Assembly (NCBI GenBank): GCA_016215085.1
Contig: JACRMD010000227.1
Location: 1-8,604 of the forward strand
DNA length: 8,604 nucleotides
Direction of reading: 5' to 3'
From: Solirubrobacterales bacterium
GTDB taxonomy: Bacteria > Actinomycetota > Thermoleophilia > Solirubrobacterales > Solirubrobacteraceae
This document shows, piece by piece, positions 5,793 to 8,604 of this stretch; positions within the stretch are counted from its first letter, which is position 1, and the number at the start of each line of letters is the position of its first letter. The notes beneath the pieces are model-generated. The model was not told where the DNA came from. It saw nothing but the letters and a program-made list of their open reading frames with translations, and ran no database searches. Position numbers and translations under genes: made by a program.

Positions 5793-6566
5793 ATGCCGAC
5801 CGCCGCCGCCACCACCGCCCGCCGCACCTTCGTCGAGCACGTGATGGGCACCGTCGTCTCGCTGGACGTCCGCGCCGCCGCCGACCCCGGCGCCGTCGCG
5901 CCGGCCGTCGCCCGCGCCATGGCCTGGCTGCACGAGGTCGACGCCCGCTTCAGCACCTACCGCGACGACAGCGAGGTCAGCCGCGCCGACCGCGGCGAGC
6001 TCTCGCCGCTCGCGCTCTCCGACGACCTGCGCCTCGTCCTGGGCCGCTGCGCCGAGCTGCGCGCGGAGACCGGCGGCTTCTTCGACGAGCACGCCGCCGG
6101 CCGGCTGGACCCGAGCGCGCTCGTCAAGGGCTGGGCCGTCCAGCGGGCCGCCGACCTGCTCGCCGGCGCCGGCGTCACCGACTTCTGCCTGGCCGCCGGC
6201 GGCGACCTCGTCGTCCGCGGCGGTGCGCTGCCGTGGCCGCGGTGGCGCGTCGGCATCCAGCACCCCGAGGACCGCGACGCGGTCGCCACGACCATCGCCG
6301 TCACCGACGCCGCGGTCGCCACCTCCGGCGCCTACGAGCGCGGCGAGCACGTGCTCGACCCGCACACCGGCCGCCCGCCCTCGAGCGTGCTCTCGGTGAC
6401 GGTCGTCGGGCCCGACCTCGGAACCGCCGACGCCTACGCCACCGCCGCCTTCGCCATGGGGCTCGACGGCCCGGGCTGGACGCTGACGCTCCCGGGCTAC
6501 GAGGCGATGACCATCCTCGGCAGCGGAGCCGTGCTCTCCACCCCTGGCTTCCCGGAGGCGGCATGA
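5793..6566 (+). CDS. apbE: FAD:protein FMN transferase (ApbE family)
   Basis: The product has 257 residues and lacks any signal peptide or lipobox, so it looks like a cytoplasmic, short-form ApbE. Visible family motifs in order: HVMGTVVSL (16-24), FSTYRDDSEVSR (53-64), LDPSALVKGWAVQRAADLL (105-123), CLAAGGDL (132-139, nucleotide-binding), ATSGAYERG (176-184), HVLDPHTGRPPSS (186-198) and TADAYATAAFAMG (211-223; D213 is the usual metal ligand). ApbE enzymes use FAD and Mg2+ to attach FMN covalently to a Thr/Ser of partner flavoproteins. In actinobacteria they often sit beside ferric-reductase-like membrane proteins and small FMN-binding proteins. The reductase-like remnant follows here with an ATGA overlap, but no FMN-binding partner is in the window. 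ATG 5793 is used. GTG 5787, two codons upstream, has the better spacing to AAGGGGCGGG (5769-5778) and could be the true start. Confidence 0.9.
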   Translation: MPTAAATTARRTFVEHVMGTVVSLDVRAAADPGAVAPAVARAMAWLHEVDARFSTYRDDSEVSRADRGELSPLALSDDLRLVLGRCAELRAETGGFFDEHAAGRLDPSALVKGWAVQRAADLLAGAGVTDFCLAAGGDLVVRGGALPWPRWRVGIQHPEDRDAVATTIAVTDAAVATSGAYERGEHVLDPHTGRPPSSVLSVTVVGPDLGTADAYATAAFAMGLDGPGWTLTLPGYEAMTILGSGAVLSTPGFPEAA

Positions 6567-7138
6567 GCTCCGCGCTGTGGGCCGACGCGCGCACGGCCGA
6601 GCCGCAGCCGGCGGTCGCAGGCGGCCGCCGGCTGCTCGCGGCCTACGGCATGGTCGTCGTCGTGGTGCTGGTCGCGCGCTTCGGCCCCCTGGAGCGCGCG
6701 ATCGGCCAGGACCGGTCGGCTACGCGCGCGCCGCGCACGACCGCCGCGGGATGTGGTGGCAGGCGCACCCGTACTCGCTGTCGGCCGCGCCGCGCGGCGA
6801 CGAGCTGCGGATCACCGTCAAGGACCTCGGCGACCACAGCCGCGCGCTCGCGGCGATCCCCGTCGGGACGAAGGTCGCCATCGAGGGGCCCTACGGCGCC
6901 TTCACCGCGGACACCGCGCACGGCGACCGCGTGCTGCTCGTCGGCGCGGGCGTCGGCATCACGCCGATCCACGCGCTGCTGGAGGAGCTGCCGCACGCTC
7001 ACCGCGATGGTCCCCGACCTGGCCGAGCGCGACGTCTACGTCTGCGGGCCCGACGGGTTCACCGCGCGCATCGCGCAGGCCGCCCACGACGCGGGCGTGC
7101 CCGCGACGCGCGTGCACCACGAGACCTTCGCGCTGTAG
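6563..7138 (+). pseudogene. Remnant of a ferric-reductase-like transmembrane / ferredoxin reductase family protein with two large internal losses
   Basis: The start overlaps the apbE stop (ATGA), as in a working operon. Three pieces of one family are seen in alternating frames. (a) 6563-6715 encodes 51 residues, including helix YGMVVVVVLVARFGPLERA and the family-typical GQDR end. (b) About 6715-6993, in another frame, encodes GMWWQAHPYSLSAAPRGDEL (HPYS is the FAD site), VAIEGPYGAFT and LLVGAGVGITPIHALLEELP, i.e. the end of the FAD domain and the beginning of the NAD(P) domain. (c) 6995-7138, back in the first frame, encodes TLTAMVPDLAERDVYVCGPDGF and the normal C-terminal ETFAL. Intact homologues run to roughly 450 residues; here nearly all of the membrane domain and much of the FAD domain between a and b are missing, and by recollection some 50 residues between b and c. 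No single frame spans the gene. It is a decayed gene or an assembly collapse; a functional short protein is unlikely. Confidence 0.75.
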
Positions 7139-7141
7139 CGC

Positions 7142-7240
7142 TCAGCGCAGGCCGTCGCCGCGGCCGGCCGCGCGCGCGAGCGCGAACACGACGGCCAGCA
7201 GCACGGCCCACGTGAGCAGGAGAGCGGTGGCGAGCACCAT
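7142..7240 (-). CDS. Possible single-helix membrane micro-protein (32 aa)
   Basis: The reading frame ATG 7240 to TGA 7142 encodes 32 residues: one clean hydrophobic helix VLATALLLTWAVLLAVVFAL followed by a polar, positively charged tail ARAAGRGDGLR. Such 30-35 residue single-helix proteins are common but poorly annotated in actinobacteria. Against it: no Shine-Dalgarno sequence, and the bases directly upstream of ATG are one arm of a strong inverted repeat (7241-7279) that would hide the start in an RNA. It would converge on the reductase remnant with a 3-bp gap. The hydrophobic pattern is the only positive evidence. Confidence 0.35.
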   Translation of the reverse strand: MVLATALLLTWAVLLAVVFALARAAGRGDGLR

Positions 7241-7279
7241 GGCGTGGGTTTCGACGCCGTGTCGAAGATTCCCCACGCC
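7241..7279. repeat. Extended inverted repeat / hairpin downstream of the reductase remnant
   Basis: Outer arms GGCGTGGG (7241-7248) and CCCACGCC (7272-7279) pair over 8 bp. Inner arms TTCGAC (7250-7255) and GTCGAA (7261-7266) pair over 6 bp around the loop GCCGT. The two stems are separated by a 1x5 internal loop. There is no T-run on either side, so it is not a classical intrinsic terminator. It could stop plus-strand transcription as a GC hairpin, act as an operator upstream of the SGNH gene, or regulate the minus-strand micro-ORF it abuts. Confidence 0.5.
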
Positions 7280-7313
7280 GACCGCGCCTCCGGTTAGGTT
7301 CGCACGCTGACAC

Positions 7314-7334
7314 GGGGCGAACGTGGGTCGCCCC
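7314..7334 (+). promoter_or_regulatory. Small hairpin in the leader of the SGNH hydrolase gene
   Basis: GGGGCGA (7314-7320) and TCGCCCC (7328-7334) form a perfect 7-bp stem with a 7-nt loop, ending 2 nt before the GGAGGAGGAG ribosome binding region. It could protect the mRNA or tune translation. In such GC-rich DNA it may also be incidental. Confidence 0.35.
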
Positions 7335-7336
7335 CC

Positions 7337-7346
7337 GGAGGAGGAG
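7337..7346 (+). promoter_or_regulatory. Strong ribosome binding region of the SGNH hydrolase gene
   Basis: A GGAGGAGGAG run gives several in-register Shine-Dalgarno options. GAGGAG at 7341-7346 is 8 nt from GTG 7355 and supports that start, which also places the signal peptide at the N terminus. Confidence 0.8.
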
Positions 7347-7354
7347 AAGACGAC

Positions 7355-8584
7355 GTGCCCCAGTCCGTCGCGGCGCCCCGCGCCGCACGCTTCCTGCTGC
7401 CCCTGATCGCGGTCGCGCTGAGCCTCGCCGCCGCCATCACGACCGCCACGGCGAGAGCCGACGGCCCCGGCGTCGGGACGCCGTGGGTCGTCTCGGTGGG
7501 CGACTCCTACATCTCGGGTGAGGGCGGCCGGTGGGCCGGCAACACCAACGGGAGCGAGAGCGGCACCGACGCCCTCGGCTCGACCGCCTACTACGACAAC
7601 GCCACCAACACGGCCGAGACCATCAACCGCTGCCACCGCTCGAAGGCGGCCGAGGTCCACATCGGCGGCGGCGTCAACGGCAAGAACCTCGCCTGCAGCG
7701 GCGCGAAGACCTCGACGTTCACCGACGGCGACGGCAACTTCAAGCCGGGCCTGGACTTCTACCTGTCGGGCTCCAACAAGGGCCAGGCGCGGATGCTCCA
7801 GGAGTTCGCGGCGACCAACAACGTGAAGATGATCTCGCTGTCGATCGGCGGGAACAACTTCAACTTCGCGAGCATCGTGCAGTCCTGCGTCACCGACTGG
7901 CTCACGTCGCCGTCGTGGTGGAAGAACTACTGCAACGACGACTCGTCGGTGACCAGCAACTTCACGTCCGCCAACGTGTCGGCGCAGACCACGGCCATCA
8001 AGAACGGCATCCTGAACATCCGCCAGGCGATGCTCAACGCCGGCTACTCCGACGGCCAGTACACGATCGTCGTGCAGGACTACATGTCGCCGATCCCGCT
8101 CGGCTCGGGCTTCCGCTACGGCGAGTCCGGCTACACGCGCCAGAACACCGGCGGCTGCGGCTTCTGGAACGCCGACGCCAACTGGGCCAACAACTCCGCG
8201 CTGCCGACGATCAACAACGCGGTCAAGAACGCGGTCGCCCAGGCCGGCCTGGGCAACACGCGGATCCTCGAGCTGCAGACGGCCTTCAACGGCCGCCGGC
8301 TGTGCGAGAACACCGTGGGCCTGCTCGAGGAGGCCGGCCTGAGCAGCTGGACGCAGGCCGGCGCGACCGACCGGACGGAGTGGATCGAGCAGATCCGCAC
8401 CGTGTCGACGGTGTTCGGCAGCTACTACGTCCAGGAGTCGCTGCACCCCAACTACTGGGGCGAGCTGGCGCTGCGCAACTGCGTCCGCCAGGCCTACAAC
8501 GGCGGCACCCCGCGCGGGGGCACCTGCACCCGCGGCGCCAACGGGCGCAACGCCCAGGGCGGGCCGTACATGAACCTCACGTAG
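7355..8584 (+). CDS. Secreted SGNH/GDSL-family hydrolase (lipase/esterase-like)
   Basis: The product has 409 residues. An N-terminal signal peptide is clear: a basic start with R9 and R12, the hydrophobic core FLLPLIAVALSLAAAI, and a likely cut after ATARA (residue 35), so it is exported. SGNH blocks: VVSVGDSYISGEG (45-57) with nucleophile S51; NLACSGAKT (111-119) with G116 in block II; SLSIGGNNFNF (161-171) with N167; and ESLHPNYWGEL (361-371) with catalytic H364. The usual Asp three residues before His is E361, and the GxND Asp is N168. The mature part has eight cysteines (C93, C114, C178, C193, C268, C317, C376, C391), which could form up to four disulfides. There are 38 Asn residues, high for such GC-rich coding. 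Related enzymes hydrolyse ester or acyl bonds of lipids or polysaccharides; the substrate is unknown. It starts with GTG behind a very strong ribosome binding site. It stands alone, with unrelated neighbours. Confidence 0.88.
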   Translation: MPQSVAAPRAARFLLPLIAVALSLAAAITTATARADGPGVGTPWVVSVGDSYISGEGGRWAGNTNGSESGTDALGSTAYYDNATNTAETINRCHRSKAAEVHIGGGVNGKNLACSGAKTSTFTDGDGNFKPGLDFYLSGSNKGQARMLQEFAATNNVKMISLSIGGNNFNFASIVQSCVTDWLTSPSWWKNYCNDDSSVTSNFTSANVSAQTTAIKNGILNIRQAMLNAGYSDGQYTIVVQDYMSPIPLGSGFRYGESGYTRQNTGGCGFWNADANWANNSALPTINNAVKNAVAQAGLGNTRILELQTAFNGRRLCENTVGLLEEAGLSSWTQAGATDRTEWIEQIRTVSTVFGSYYVQESLHPNYWGELALRNCVRQAYNGGTPRGGTCTRGANGRNAQGGPYMNLT

Positions 8585-8604
8585 GGCGGCGCCGCCGCTC
8601 GCCG

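Noticed and set aside
5342..6562. A long plus-strand frame that runs into the reductase start
   Set aside because: The part before 6563 is antisense to the TIM-barrel gene and out of frame with apbE, and has composition-driven residues only. Only the part from ATG 6563 carries family motifs.
8585..8596. GGCGGCGCCGCC palindrome just after the SGNH stop
   Set aside because: No loop, no T-run, and the window ends 8 nt later, so a terminator cannot be judged.
1..8604. tRNA/rRNA genes, CRISPR arrays, insertion sequences, phage or toxin-antitoxin genes
   Set aside because: Nothing on either strand resembled these. All gaps are under about 140 bp and are accounted for by the intergenic notes.

Overview
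The window is very GC-rich, with G or C at almost every third codon position, tightly packed genes and frequent GTG or weakly led starts. This, together with the protein families present, suggests a high-GC actinobacterium. A soil lineage such as Thermoleophilia/Solirubrobacterales is possible, but that is an impression from family resemblance and was not tested. There is no RNA gene, insertion sequence, CRISPR array or phage gene.

Layout: (1) 1-288 (+) is the C-terminal end of a CpsB/CapC-type PHP phosphatase. (2) 339-1595 (+) is a flavoprotein of the sulfide:quinone oxidoreductase (SQR) family with two well-placed cysteines. It meets, tail to tail with a 3-bp gap, a single-domain rhodanese (2081-1599, -). 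(3) Upstream of the rhodanese on the minus strand are a small three-helix membrane protein (2428-2159) and a cupin (2861-2442), probably one transcript and perhaps continuing into the rhodanese. (4) Divergent from the cupin is a membrane-anchored NERD-domain nuclease-like protein (2942-3679, +). It is followed by a group-2-like sigma-70 factor (3766-4830, +) with unusual promoter-contact residues and an apparently leaderless start. (5) 5659-4827 (-) is an endonuclease-IV-like TIM-barrel gene broken by an apparent one-base deletion; its stop codon shares the CTAG with the sigma stop. (6) Divergent from it, an intact ApbE flavin transferase (5793-6566, +) overlaps by ATGA with a ferric-reductase/ferredoxin-reductase-like gene (6563-7138) that has lost most of its membrane and part of its NAD(P)-binding domain. 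(7) After a possible micro-ORF and two inverted repeats comes a secreted SGNH hydrolase (7355-8584, +).

How the genes may work together: SQR plus rhodanese form a plausible sulfide/persulfide handling pair. ApbE plus ferric reductase look like a flavin-dependent membrane electron-transfer pair whose reductase partner has decayed or been mis-assembled. The sigma factor, NERD protein, cupin and SGNH hydrolase have no evident shared pathway. I found no convincing novel multi-gene system. The most notable items are the divergent sigma factor, the deletion-ridden reductase next to an intact ApbE, the anchored NERD protein with a duplicated basic linker, and an inverted repeat abutting the micro-ORF.
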